From Taxillus chinensis (taxonomy: Eukaryota; Streptophyta; Magnoliopsida; Santalales; Loranthaceae), in NCBI GenBank assembly GCA_023512835.1, contig CM042091.1, forward strand, positions 42,608,107 through 42,672,106: 64,000 nt of DNA, given 5' to 3'. Shown in pieces: positions 46,692 through 58,337 of this stretch. The number at the start of each line of letters is the position of its first letter. The first letter of the stretch is position 1. Made by a program: the position numbers and the translations under genes. The notes below the pieces were generated by a model. The model did no database searches. It was not told the origin of the DNA and saw only the letters and a list, made by a program, of their open reading frames with translations.

Positions 46692-47603
46692 CCTAACTCC
46701 CTCAGCTGATACTACGTGGCCAAGAAAGTGAACCTCCTACATCCAAAACTCACATTTCCTAAACTTAGCAAACAACTGCTGGTCCCTCAAGGTTTACAAC
46801 ACCGTTGTCAAATGCTCCACAAGCTCCCTTTCCGTCTTGGAATACACTAAGATATCGTCGATAAACACCACCACAAAGGAATCCGGATATGGGGCGAAGA
46901 CCTGGTTCATCAAATGCATAACCACCGCTGGTGCATTAGTGAGCCCGAAAGGCATCACCACCCACTCATAGTGCCCATACCGGCACCGAAAAGCAGTTTT
47001 AGGGATGTCCTCCTCCCTAACCCTTAGCTGGTGATACCCCGATCGCAGATCTATCTTGGAAAACCACTGGGCTCCACTCAACTGGTCAAACAGGTCATCA
47101 ATCCAAGGCAACGGATACTTGTTCTTCACAGTCACCGAGTTCAGCTTCTTATAGTCGATGCAGAGACGAAGCATGCCATCTGCCTTCTTAGCAAAGAGCA
47201 CCGGAGCACCCCAAGGTGAGGTACTCGGTCTGATATACCCCTGGCCCACCAACTCCTCGATTTGCCTCTGAAGCTCCCTCAACTCGGCTGGCCCCATACG
47301 ATACGCTACTTGGGAAATCGGACCCGTTCCCGGCACCAACTCAATGGTGAACTCCACACTCCTCTTAGGAGGTAAACTCCTCAACTGGTCAAGAAAGACA
47401 TCCTGAAATTGGTCAGCAACTGCTGGCCACACTCTCTTTTCCACTCTCCCCTCCTCAGCAAAGGTCAGGGTGGCCAACCTGTGGGTAATAGCACCCCACT
47501 GGTCCAGCACTGGCCCAGCCCGACTAGCCTCACAATCCCACTCCCCCTGCAGGGTGCAAGAAACCTCGCAGGTGACACAAAGGATACCCGCCGCCGATAA
47601 CAA
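46692..47603 (-). pseudogene. Tekay-like reverse transcriptase, interrupted by stops
   Basis: Frame 46794-47603 has the RT core: [55 protein letters not shown] and catalytic FIDDILVYS. Then TAA at about 46794 and TAG at 46737-46739 interrupt it, in the same frame as the downstream 720-codon block. Both could come from CAA/CAG by one C-to-T change. Confidence 0.9.
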
Positions 47604-47940
47604 TCTATCTTGGCCTGGAAGGCCATAAGCCAGTCCATACCCAAGATCAGGTCAAACGTCCTCAAAGGCATTACATGCAAGTCAAAACTCAGCTCCACCT
47701 CTCCTATGGTTAACACACAATCACGACACACGCCGTACCTCAATCATGCCTCCCACCGGAGACTCCACAACTAGGGGCCTCGCAGCCTCCACACAAGCTA
47801 ACCCCAAGCCATCAATAAGAAGCTCAGCAGCGAAGGAACACGATGCACCCGTATCGAAAAGAACAGAAGCTAACGTACAGGAAATCAAGAGGGTACCTCT
47901 AACCACCGATGGTCCTGCTCCACTCTCCGCAGGTGGAGGT
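47465..47940 (-). pseudogene. Tekay-like aspartic protease, frameshifted
   Basis: VLFDTGASCSFAAELL holds the catalytic Asp-Thr-Gly. A stop and frame change near 47721 separate it from the second half, [19 protein letters not shown], in frame 47465-47743. Another change joins to RT near 47603. Confidence 0.88.
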
Positions 47941-49323
47941 GGTAGCTCAGCCTCCTCCTGGTATGTCGCATCCAACGCAAACACCCTTCCTTGGCCCGTG
48001 CCACTGGTCGGCTCACTCACTGGATGCTTCCTGCCAAGGTTGCCTCCAGCTTCAGTCTGCTGCCGCTCCAGCCTCCCCTGGGGTCGGGTGTGACTCGATC
48101 CTGCCTGACTAGCCTGCCACTGACCAGCTGGTCTCTCTGCTGGTGTACGGAAACTGGCGTCACTCCTCATGCTGGATGCCATGCCTCCAACTCCCTTGTT
48201 GCTACTCCGGCAAACCCGGCTCAAATGGCCCTCTCGTCCATAGCTATTGCATCGCCAGTTCTTCTTGGGACACTCCCTCTTAAAGTGGCCTTGCTCCCCA
48301 CAGCAATGACAACCGCTGGGGAGTCCTCCTGCCGGACCTCCCCGTCTACTACCGCCAAAGCTAGACCTCCCTAGGTTCACTAATGGCTGTGCCCTGCTGC
48401 GGAAAGAACTGCTATCACTTTCCTCAGTCTTGGGCTGCTTGGACCCGTAATCGGGCGACCCTGATGGGCCTGCCTCCCATCATCCAGCTCCCTCTCAGCT
48501 ATTCGGGCTGTCTCCACAACCTCAGCATAGGTCCTCAAACGCAGAATTGCCACCCTCTGCCTAAGTGCTGGCCTGAGACGCAAGGTGAACTTGTGGGCCT
48601 TCAGGTCCTCCTATGCCACGGTCTTAGGAGCAAATCTGCTCAAGCTCCGGAATTCGCGCTCATACTCGGGCACCGTCTTTGATCCCTGTTTCAGGCTGCC
48701 AAACTCCTCTCTCTTCTGCCACCTTAACGACTCGGGGAAGAATTCATCATGGAAGAGCTGCAGGAACTCATCCCACAACATGAACTGCACAGCACGGCTC
48801 CCCGCAACACTCTGCCACCATTCCAGAGCATTCCCCTCCAGCTGCCGAATGGCCAGTCTCACCTTATCCTCCTCCCGGGGTAGGAGAAAGGAAAACACAT
48901 GCTCGATCTGCCTCAGCCAGTGCTCAGCTAACACTGGGTCCTCCTCCCCTTTGAATCGCGGAGGTTGTTCCTTTCGGAACCGTGTCACCACGTCATCCTC
49001 CGCACGAGTCGGTGATGCCACTCGGCCGAACCCTCACGCTCCCTTGGTAACTCCCCCGCTGGTGGTGGCGGTGGTGGTGGCACCATCTGCTGTGCCGCCA
49101 TCTCACGGCGCACCTCCTCCCGGACTTCTTGCCAGATACCCTCCCTCAGCTCTTGGACTTCCAGCCGGATGCCTTCTCGCAGCTGCACCAGCAACAGTGC
49201 ATGTCCTCCAACGGACTGCCCCGCACCCGGGCCCTCATGGGCAGATGACTCATTAGCCATTGCCCCGAACGCACGTGTCACTCTCCTCGGTGGCATTCTT
49301 ACTACATGAAGTAAGAAGCACAA
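47941..49323 (-). pseudogene. Tekay-like Gag, interrupted
   Basis: The start MPPRRVTRAFGA lies in frame 48985-49323, which has a Glu/Arg-rich coiled-coil-like stretch and seven prolines. A frameshift leads into 48611-49021, with the conserved Gag block PRFKGEEDPVLAEHWLRQIE and SLKQGSKTVPEYEREFRSL, ending at TAG (48611-48613). Further frames continue to the nucleocapsid: knuckle one CHCCGEQGHFKREC is intact, but knuckle two reads CNSYGREGHLSRVC, where the second zinc Cys is Tyr. It could not form a normal nucleocapsid. Confidence 0.9.
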
Positions 49324-49802
49324 ACGTCAGAACGCGTTCGACTACTATCAAGTTTCACTACCTCTACCCCATTACCAAGTCAAGTAGTGCATGGCATCAC
49401 ACACATTTTACACGTTGCACCAATCAACATCACACACCGTTCAACTCATTGTGCACACAGCTCAAATAAACAAAAACCTTTCCTTGTAGTTATGCTCAGG
49501 GTATTTCAAGAAAAATCAGAGTTGCACAGTTCACACCTTATCACATCATTCTCATTTTTCTTTTTATCAAATTATAATTTTAACAGTTATCCACACCTTC
49601 ACATACAACAACTAATGCAACTAGTGCCTTAATGCCAATGCATGCAAATCCTACCTCAGGTCTGGACTACCCCAAGTACACCTTAGAGGCTCCAAGAGGA
49701 CCGTGTTGATCAGGCACGTCCCTCCAGGTTCCTCCAAAGGACTCAAGATAACCAGACCCGCCCACTACCCTAGGCCAACTAGACCATGCTCTGATACCAT
49801 AT
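49324..49802 (-). other. Tekay-like leader and primer site
   Basis: Untranslated leader between Gag and the 5' LTR. The minus strand reads ATATGGTATCAGAGCATGG next to the LTR (49784-49802), an initiator-Met tRNA primer site. Confidence 0.88.
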
Positions 49803-51427
49803 TGTCACGCCCCGGATTTCCAACCCGAGGAAACAGGTACGTGACTCCCCTTTTACCCACACGGAGGGCAAAGGGGTTAAGATACAAACCCCAAATATAA
49901 CATTTCAAACATCCACAACACATTCAAGAAAGTAATGTTCATTAAAGCAATCCACAATCCAAACCAGTCCTTATTACAATAAAATCCTCTTTTCAATCCA
50001 TCCCCACTGGGGTGACATCAATTCCCACAAAATAATATAAATGAAAGATAGTAAAGTAAATAAGGTCTTCCACCTTGGGGTCCCACCTAACGCCTGTATG
50101 TTCCTGAAAGAAAACACAACATAGAGGGAGGGGTGAGCAACCACAGCTCAGTAGGGATCATGTCTCACCAACCCATCCCATGCTCCTAGCGTCTACATGA
50201 GGGTGTGTACAGGTGCAGTGTAGTGACAATAAGATATAAACAAGTTGTATTCCACATTCACACGGCACACACATATCCACAGCGACTCAGGCTTAGCTAC
50301 ACAGGCTAACATATCCACGGCCACTCCGGCTTAGCCACACGGGCTAATATTTCCACGGCCACTCAGGCTTAGCCACACGGGCTAACATTTCCACGGCCAC
50401 TCAGGCTTAGCCACACGGGCTAACAGTTCCAGTCCCGGGCTTCCACAGCCACCGGGTTCCACAAACACAGCATACAAGGTCACACAGGCATTAAACCAAA
50501 CACGTAGCATACACACTTTCACAGGCATAAAATCAAATACATACTAGGCATATTCACACAGACATATTCACACAGGCATTTTATCGAACACTTAATATGC
50601 ACTCACCATCCAACACCAGAATACATCAAAAACCGCCATCGAAGGCCAACATCCATATAGGAGATCACACCTATATGGATTACATATATATATATAAACA
50701 GGTATAATCCATAATCTACCCTAGAACCCTAGAACATAGGAGGATTTAGGAAGAACAGAACCCCTACCTTGTATGTCCTCCTGCTCCCACTTCCACGCAA
50801 GACTCCGACCACCCGCACAAGACGCTCCAGCAGCTACCAGAAGCTCTCCTTCCCTCTCTCTCTCTCTGCGATGACTGGTGGAACAACAAACCCTAAAACC
50901 TAAAACAGAGGGCTTCTCCTCCTTATATAGACAACACAACATCAAAACGACGTAGTTTTGATTAAGTGAATCCCAGCATCAAAACGACATAGTTTTGATG
51001 GAACAAGCTATGACCTTCCCACATCCATACACACCAAAATATCCACAATTCCAACATACCCCTTTGGGAAAAGATGTTTAGAATCACAAAACCAAGGTGA
51101 CGGTGCAAAAATATGCCTGCACGTCACAATGCACGTCATATCCCCATATGACGTGCAGCTCCAAATGCTCTAAAAATCCCCCCAAGCTTCCTTGAATCAT
51201 GAAAAAGATAGGCAAGCACTAATACCCTTGCACGTCATATGCCCCATATGACGTGCACCCCATGTATGCCTCCCTAGGCAGCCCAAATCTTGCCTATAGC
51301 TTGATCAACATCATACAAGGTGTTTTATCCAAAGAGAGTGGGGGAAAAACTCCCTAAAACCCAATAATTGCCACCCAAAGGGCATAACTGTGACTAACTC
51401 CACATCCCAAAAGTACGGGTCATTACA
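49803..51427 (-). repeat. 5' LTR of the Tekay-like element
   Basis: Plus-strand ends TGTCACGCCCCGG and GGGTCATTACA; minus-strand promoter with TATATAAGG near 50920, palindromes at 50941-50962 and 50978-50999, and the same inverted-repeat pair as the partner (about 51120-51160 and 51230-51260). Four 38-bp units. Confidence 0.94.
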
Positions 51428-52368
51428 ATCACCTCCTCGAACGCCATACCTACCCTCAGGAATGGGTGCAGACTTAGCCCACCGTCGTGAGTGCTACACC
51501 GAGACTCGGGACCGCAGCCCTGGCCAAATCTCAAAGGGTCCAGTAATTGTGCCTGGCCCATAACTCAGTTCGACCAACATGTATTTGGGTACTCAAACTC
51601 AATCACAAATTCACAGCATCTCAGCAAGTACATTACAGTACATCTCAGTAAACACAACTCAAGCGCAAGTATATCTCAGTAATGCAACTCAGGTGTACAT
51701 CCCAACTCAGTACAAGGTACTTAAGAATATATTTCAATACAAACATGTTAATGTAGCTTAGCAAGCACAACTCAGGCATAACAAAATAACTCAATAGTGC
51801 ACTTAGCTCATGTAGTGCAGCAACACTCTCAATAACATTCAAAGTTTACAGTTTTACCTATGTAAGTATTTTTGAACTGTTTTGGCAAGTTTCTAGGCAA
51901 ACTCAACTCATGGACATCATTCAAATCACTCTATTTTCCACACACAAGGGACTTCTGACTAAACGGGGCAGCCAAAGGAGGCAAAATGAAGGGTGCACGT
52001 CATATGGGCCATATGACGTGCAGGGTTATTTTTGGCTCCCTGACTTCCACATGTTTCAAGGATGACTGGATTAAATTTTCAGACCAATTGGATGTGCACG
52101 CCATATGGGGATATGGCGTGCATCCATATTTTTGCACAGTGATCATTGTTTTGTTATTCTAATGACTTCTCTCTAAAGAATCCACCTCAAATTCCTTTTC
52201 GTTTGTGAGTTATTAGGTTTTAAAGATTGGATACACAACCTAGTTTTCAATTCCAGTCAAAATACTCATGCCAAACTACCCATCCAGACAAATCCAGGGC
52301 ATCCAACTCAATTATTTTCAGTTATACATATAAAAAAAATCTCATATTAATCCCACACGCATCTACAT

Positions 52369-52370
<2 letters not shown>

Positions 52371-52414
<44 letters not shown>
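52371..52414. repeat. (TA)n microsatellite
   Basis: Uninterrupted alternating T/A of roughly 44 bp within the right half of the split solo LTR. Confidence 0.93.
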
Positions 52415-52418
<4 letters not shown>

Positions 52419-52670
52419 CATCTCATTCAGAATTGGGGTTGAGAGAAGAATCACAACAGATGAAAATCACAACAGGTGAAATTCCAGAATTTGGAGGAGG
52501 TACAAGGGTTGACAACGAATCCCTACCTCAAAGTCGGAGAATACAACTGGTCGTTGTATTCTAGCAATCACGTCTCCGGGCTCTCGTCCGACCTTGGATC
52601 GCCGGCCTTGGATCGTCCTCGGCGTCTCAGGCCGTGTCTCCCTCTTTCTGATAGTCTCCCTCTCTGGCCG

Positions 52671-52677
<7 letters not shown>

Positions 52678-52708
<31 letters not shown>
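52678..52708. repeat. (CT)n microsatellite
   Basis: About 15 CT units in the leader region of the split solo LTR, between its TATA-like region and the LTR interior. Confidence 0.93.
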
Positions 52709-52711
<3 letters not shown>

Positions 52712-53148
52712 GGGTGACGGCTGTTAGGGTTTTGGAATGAGAAATCCCCTAATTTTCAAGCCCTTTTTCTTTATATATTTTCTCACATAATCAAAACGAC
52801 GTAGTTTTGATTAAGTGAATCCCTACATCAAAACGACGTAGTTTTGATTAATTTAAAGCCCAGCATCTATAAGCCCAAAGGCCAAGGTTTTCTAACCCAT
52901 CTCTTAAGCTCAACAACCCAATTCATTAAGCCCAACAAATATTTAAAATAAATCCCTCAAATAAATATTATTTACGATATGTGAAATTCCCAAAATACCC
53001 CTCAGGGCCTCGAACTCCAACTTGAGCCCAAGTATAGTCAAAATTCTCCATTCGATTAGCACATCACTGTTCTGATGTTCATTCTTTAAGACAAGGTCTC
53101 TTACTTAAGGCTAACTCCAAGAACCCCTCAAATACGGGTCCTTACACT

Positions 53149-54011
53149 CCGAGCTTGCCTTCTTTGATGCCTCCTTCAATTCTTTCAAGGTCTGCTTGAG
53201 ACATTGCCAATTAGTTTCTCATAATAAACCCCCTTCATAGTGCTGATAAAGAGGGTGGTAAGCTCCCGTTCAGTCAGTGGTGGCTATACATCCATGGCTG
53301 CCTCCCTTCACCTCCGTGTGTAAGCCTTGAAGCTTTCATTCTTTCCCTTTTGTATGCTTGAAGTGTTAACCGATCTACGGCCAGTTCAGTAACATGCTTG
53401 TATTGAGCCAAGAAAGCTATAGCAAGCTCATTCCAGGACTTGATGCGGTTACTCTCTAATAGAATACACCACCGAAGTGGTCCACCAGTCAAGCTTTCTT
53501 GAAAACAATGCATTCACAGCTTATCATTATCAGTGTAAGTTGCCATCTTGCGGCAGTACATGGTAAGATATGTTTTTGGATACTGTGTACCATTGAGCTT
53601 CTCGAAGTCAGGCACCTTAAATTTTGGCGGAAGTACTATCCCAGGTACCAAGCATAAGTCTTGATGATTAGTTCCTCCATGAGCCTTTGTCCCTTCTATG
53701 GCCTTCAATTGGGCCTCAATAGACTTCCAATTTGGTAGGTCCTGGGATCTTGTAGCTTCAGATGGGGTAGGTGGGTGATGAGATGATCCAGGAACCATGT
53801 TAGCTGGGGCATAGGCTTGTGAGGCAGGTGGTACTTGCTCTTGTTCTTGATTAAGAGCCCCTATGACGGGGCTAGCTTCCCTCACGACTGTCATCTTGAC
53901 CAATATATCCATCATTGTCTTCAATCGGGCTTGCACTTGGACCATATTCACTCCAAGCTCTTGTTATGATTGCTCAAGACCAGTAAGCTTGTCCTTAGTA
54001 TGCTCTGCCAT
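53149..54011 (-). pseudogene. Ogre/Tat-like Gag, N-terminal and central part
   Basis: Starts at ATG 54011 (MAEHTKDKLTGLEQS, then an in-frame TAA). Frame 53514-53951 contains LPPKFKVPDFEKLNGTQYPK and LTMYCRKMATYTDNDKL, the signature of Tat-type Gag; 53274-53513 continues with MHCFQESLTGGPLRW and NELAIAFLAQYKHV. A frame change near 53330 follows. The domain resumes at 41820 beyond the nested insertions. Confidence 0.88.
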
Positions 54012-54249
54012 TGGAGGAGATGATTAATGACTGTGAGACCTTAGATTGTATGAATGCCCAATCCTGTCGAACACCCTCTAAATCATGGATGGAAGATAGT
54101 TTTATTTTTTTTGTTTTTACTTTTTTAGGTGTGAATGCATGACATGCACTTAAATGCAAACACCTTTATTAAAATTAAGAACTCAAAGTTCTGAGAGTAC
54201 AAATGGTCAAACCAGATTTGAAATTGAAAAATGAAATGAAAATCCTAGA

Positions 54250-54715
54250 ACTATATGATCTAGGGCAAGCTCTGATCATCTCCTAGTGGTGTCTCCTTTG
54301 GATGCTCCTCAGCTACTTATTCTCTTCTTCAAGCTTGTTGATGACATTCCCTCTAGCTATTAACTGTCTTTTGGCACGACTCATCCATATCTCGGCTGCC
54401 TCCAGCTGTTCCGCCATGTTTTGTATGGCTACCTCTTGTTCTTAGACTATCTGCTACATGGTGGCATGCTCTTGAAGTAAGGATTCAAAGATAACCATGG
54501 ACACTTCTTCAGCTCTAGTGCCTTCATTAAGCTTCATGTGTACATCTTGAGCTATCTTAGGAGAAAAGTTTCCTATGCTTTCTTGGTCGTCAATGATGAC
54601 TTCTTTGAAAAGTTTCCTATGCTTCCTAGAAAAGTTTCCTAGTAAATGATGACTTCTTTGATATCCTCTTTATCCACCTCATTGGCCAGAGAGTGATCAA
54701 AGCTTGCCATGTTCC
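54250..54715 (-). pseudogene. Degraded ORF between leader and Gag of the Ogre/Tat-like element
   Basis: From ATG near 54710 the minus strand reads MASFDHSLANEVDKEDIKEV, then a 25-bp tandem duplication (AAACTTTTC and CTAGGAAGCATAGG) brings in stops. The remainder is acidic and coiled-coil-like (EQEVAIQNMAEQLEAAEIW). Ogre elements carry an extra ORF before Gag, and this may be a relic, or it may be Gag N-terminal sequence. Confidence 0.45.
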
Positions 54716-55305
54716 CTATATGAATGTATCAAATGCTGTGATATGCAATGGATGTAAATGAGGGGTTAGCATAAATAAGGCAAGAATCACACAAGGACAA
54801 AGAGTTAGAATTTAAGCACACATAACTTAAACAAGGCCGGGAAAATAAATGTCATCACAAGGCTCAAACACATGAAAGTCAATTCCCCTGATGGGCCTCT
54901 AAATCTAAGCCTATCTTATTCAATTGTTCCCAAGTAAGCCCTACTTAGCCTTGTACCTCGAGAGCATTAACAAGAACTAAGAGGGAACCATCGTACCCCA
55001 AAGGGCATTAACGGAGGGGGTCCTTCTTGTACCTCTTGGGCATTAACAAGAAAGGACCACTACCTGAGTGAGACGTTTGGGTATTCCACGCAGACGAGCA
55101 TCAACAACGTCCACATGGGCAAACCTTTACTAGCCTCTTCTAATCCTATTGTGTTAGAAAAAACCCAGGTATAGGGTTGGAGGGAGAAAGAGAAATGCAT
55201 GTATGCACAATCAATACAATTATATAATTCAAATACATAAAGGAAAATAAAAAATACAAGCAAACAAACATTTCATAGATGAGACCATGGCTAGACTCTC
55301 ACAAT
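54716..55305 (-). other. Ogre/Tat-like leader
   Basis: Noncoding sequence between the primer site and the first frame. GCATTAACAAGAA-type phrases recur around 54965-55040. Confidence 0.55.
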
Positions 55306-55324
55306 GTCCCCAGCGGAGTCGCCA
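55306..55324 (-). other. tRNA-Arg-type primer binding site
   Basis: Minus-strand TGGCGACTCCGCTGGGGAC, the primer site characteristic of Ogre-type elements, directly inside the LTR. Confidence 0.9.
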
Positions 55325-56690
55325 GCTATCAAAACCCATTTTCGTCCGGGCTCGAGACTGGCTTTGTGAAGGGAATCCATGTCAGTTCATTGAATTGATC
55401 CTAGAGTCATCCCTGCACAAGGCTCACACAAACCATGAAAGAAAATAAAAATAGAGTTTCCACCAAACAATTTAGAGGTGTGATTAGGCACCTAAAAAGA
55501 AAAAGGTCTACAATTTAGAGATTAAGATTCGGGAGTCGGTTACATGTAGGGAAGGATTAGCACCCCTACAGTACCCAAAATTGGTATCTAGTCTTGATCT
55601 ATGGATGTTTGCTTGTTTTAGTTAAAAATAAGTCATTTTTTTATGTTTTCATACTTTTAAGGGAAAGGAAGATTGTAGGATCTAGGCCTTTAAAAAAACA
55701 AAAGATTTTAGAAAAAGAAACATGTTAATTTTAGAAAAAAGATGTGGGATCTAAGCCCATGTGGCAATGCTATTCCTTTTTCAGAAAAAGAAATACAATA
55801 AAATAGTTTTGAAATAATAGCATCGTCACAATCAATGTCGGCCTGAGCAACTAGGGTATGAGCATCAAGGACTCAACCCCACGACCACTCGAGCCTTTAA
55901 TTTAATTTTTCTAGAAAAGGTTGCTTTTGATTATCCTTTTTAATCTTTGAAAAAAAAATACAAGTTTCAAGAGAAACTGTGTTACTTCAAAACATCTGAG
56001 AAAAGAAGTTTTTAACAATTTAATAACAAGAAAGAAAAAAGAAAAATCTGGATGATTGCGCAAGACAATTCTTTATAAATCTATTCCTTGCTCTCTAAAA
56101 GCCCTTTCATGTGAGTCCTCAAAAGTATCTCTTTCTCACACGGCTAGCCGAAGGTGTCAATAATCGATTCATTTTTGATGTGAAATGAGTAGCCTATTTA
56201 TAGACTAGGTAGGCTAGTCTTCTAAAGGATAGTTTCTTACATTTAATCCTTGATTGAAATAATTATGGTAAATAGAATTTCTTATCCCTTAAGATATGCA
56301 ATTAAATCAATTAGGATTATTTGATTTTCAATACTATCCCATTTAAATTAATTGATTGGGATAATATGGGCAAGTGAGATTTCTTCTTTCCCAAGTATTA
56401 CAGATTTATTTTTCCCCTTTTTAAGTTTGGATGCATCTGGACACCTTGGTGGGAAAGGAGAAAATCACGAAGGAGATTTCGGAGTAATCATTGATGCGGA
56501 ATGCGGAAATAAGAGAATCCTGATTATCAATAGTGCATAATAAGAAATCTAGATTATCACTAGTACAGAGCATTCTGGATCATTGAAAGATAAGACAAGT
56601 GGGAAGGCAATCTGGATCATTGATGATACGGTATAGAAAGTGATCAGATCGGTATAATTAGTCAAGGCTTATCCGAATCATTGGGGTCTT
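55325..56690 (-). repeat. Ogre/Tat-like 5' LTR
   Basis: Lies upstream (minus) of the primer site. Contains GGATTAGCACCCCTACA, found inverted at 20115-20208. No coding frame. The outer end is approximate: copia sequence begins near 56701. Confidence 0.65.
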
Positions 56691-56700
56691 TTTCAGGCTA

Positions 56701-58337
56701 GTGAGAAGGCTCGGGGCCTTATTCTGTATCAAGGATAGCTTAGATCCCTTATTTCTCTTGGAACACGAGGAAACCATAGGAATGATGGAAGATGATCCAA
56801 TCAACTTTCATCAAGTCATGCAAGGTTCCAATTTTCAAAAGTGGATTGATGCCATGAATGAGGAGTATAAGTCTATGCAAGACAATAAAGTTTGGAAACT
56901 TGTCCCATTACCAGAAGGTGCAAAGCCCATTGGTTGTAAATGGATTTTTAAAACTAAAAGGGATTCACAGGGTAATGTGGAGAGGTATAAGGCTCATCTT
57001 GTAGCAAAAGGTTTTACTCAAAAGGAAGGAATTAACTTTAAAGAGACTTTCTCTCCGGTTTCAACGAAAGACTCTTTTAGGATAATTATGGCTCTTGTTG
57101 CACATTTTGACCTTGAGCTTCATCAGAAGGATGTCAAAACAGTTTTTCTCAATGGTGACATTGATGAAAAGATATATATGGTGCAACCAGAAAACTTTGA
57201 GTTGGAAGACCCAAAGAATATGGTTAGCAAATTGACAAAATCTATCTATAGACTCAAATAGGCTTCTCGTTAGTGATATCACAAGTTTCATCAAGTGATT
57301 ATCTCATTTGGTTTTGAGACAAACACTATTGATAATTGTGTATATCACAAATTCAGTGGAGTAAACTTATATTTCTAGTTTTATATGTTAATGACATACT
57401 GCTTGTTACAAATGATATAGGCATGTTACACGAAACTAAGAGATTTCTATTAAATAATTTTGAAATGAAAGATCTTGGTGATGCCTCTTTTGTATTAAGG
57501 ATCCAAATACAACGAGATCGCTCTGATAGTATTCTTGAATTATCACAAAAGAGCTATATCAATAAAGCTCTTAAAAGGTTTGGCATGCAGGACAGTAAAC
57601 CAGGTGACACCCGTGTAGCTAAGGGAGACAAATTCAGTCTCAATCAGTGCCTTAAATCTACTCTTGAAATTAAGGAAATACAAAACATTCTTTATACATC
57701 AGCAGTAAGGAGTTTAATGTATGCTCAGGTCTATACACGTCCAGATATTGCCTATATTGTTGGTATGTTGGGCAGATATTTAAGTAATTCTAGGATAGAT
57801 CATTGGAAAGCAGCCAAACGGGTTATGAGATATTTATAGAAAACGAAAGATTGCATGCTCACATATAGGAGATCGGATCTTTTAGAGATTATTGGGTATT
57901 CCGACTCCGATTATGTTGGATGTCAAGACAGTAAAAGATCCACTTCAGGCTACATATGTCTATTGGCTGGTGGAGCTATATCTTGGAGGATTGCCAAACA
58001 GGCATTAATAGCTTCTTCCAATTGCGGAATATGGCTGCGAAATTTTGTCACTAGGCTGCGCATTCTAGAGGGCATAGAAAGACCACTCAAACTATATTGT
58101 GACAATAAATCTGCAGTGTTATATTCCAATAACAACAAAAATTCTTCAAGGTCAAGGCATATTGACATTAAATATCTAGTTGTGAAGGAAATAGTACAAA
58201 GTGGAGAGATATCTATAGAGCATATTGGCACAAACTCCATGATGGCGGATCCGCTTACAAAAGGATTGTCACTCAAGGTATTTCATGAGCACACTGCTCA
58301 TATAGGTGTCATATTGTGTGATGATATCATGTTTTAG
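56701..58337 (+). pseudogene. Ty1/copia reverse transcriptase and RNase H, 3' half
   Basis: Frames 56701-57261, 57336-57839 and 57855-58337 are separated by stops. RT start: WIDAMNEEYKSMQDNKVWKL and GCKWIFKTKRD, then VAKGFTQKEGINFKETFSPV. The catalytic motif reads LYVNDILLVTN, so the first Asp of YVDD is Asn. RNase H has GYSDSDYVGCQDSKRSTSGY and LYCDNKSAVLYSNN. The C-terminal block HIDIKYLVVKEIV and ADPLTKGL ends the polyprotein as usual. Gag, protease and integrase are absent on the left, where the Ogre/Tat-like LTR abuts. Confidence 0.92.

Larger units (their letters stand above)
42488..51427 (-). mobile_element. Nearly complete Tekay/Del-like chromovirus
   Basis: Two LTRs (42488-44200, 49803-51427) that look about 98% identical in the stretches compared by eye, an initiator-Met primer site (TATGGTATCAGAGC, minus, ending 49802), a polypurine tract (TTAAGGGGGAGAGGA, minus, before 44200) and a Gag-Pol region with a C-terminal chromodomain. 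LTR similarity suggests fairly recent insertion. The outer about 10 bp of the left LTR are altered (CATTTTCCCCGG instead of TGTCACGCCCCGG) and no exact target duplication was found. Several stop codons make it defective. Confidence 0.93.
41826..53146 (-). mobile_element. Solo LTR (Tekay-like), split by a nested Tekay-like element
   Basis: The left part 41826-42487 starts TGTCACGCCCCAATTTCC. The right part 51428-53146 ends ACGGGTCCTTACA. CTCCG flanks the whole insert (41821-41825 and 53147-53151), an exact 5-bp target duplication. Own length is about 2.38 kb. The right part has a (TA)n run, CT tract, two AAAACGACGTAGTTTT palindromes (52790-52811, 52827-52848) and two long inverted repeats (51994-52022, 52094-52122). 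No internal region of its own. Confidence 0.9.
38784..56690 (-). mobile_element. Ogre/Tat-like Ty3/gypsy retrotransposon, 5' part only, with a three-level nest
   Basis: Reading right to left: LTR (55325 to about 56690), a tRNA-Arg-type primer site TGGCGACTCCGCTGGGG, a leader with a degraded first frame, Gag, protease, a G-patch-like segment and the start of RT, which is cut off at 38784. The Arg primer site, the Gag sequence and the order are typical of the Ogre/Tat lineage. Numerous stops and frameshifts. The Gag gene is split by a solo LTR (41826-53146), itself split by a Tekay-like element (42488-51427). The right end is approximate. Confidence 0.85.

Noticed and set aside
47746..48374. 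Plus-strand frames opposite the Tekay-like Gag
   Set aside because: Shadow frames of the minus-strand Gag/protease; no domain on the plus strand.
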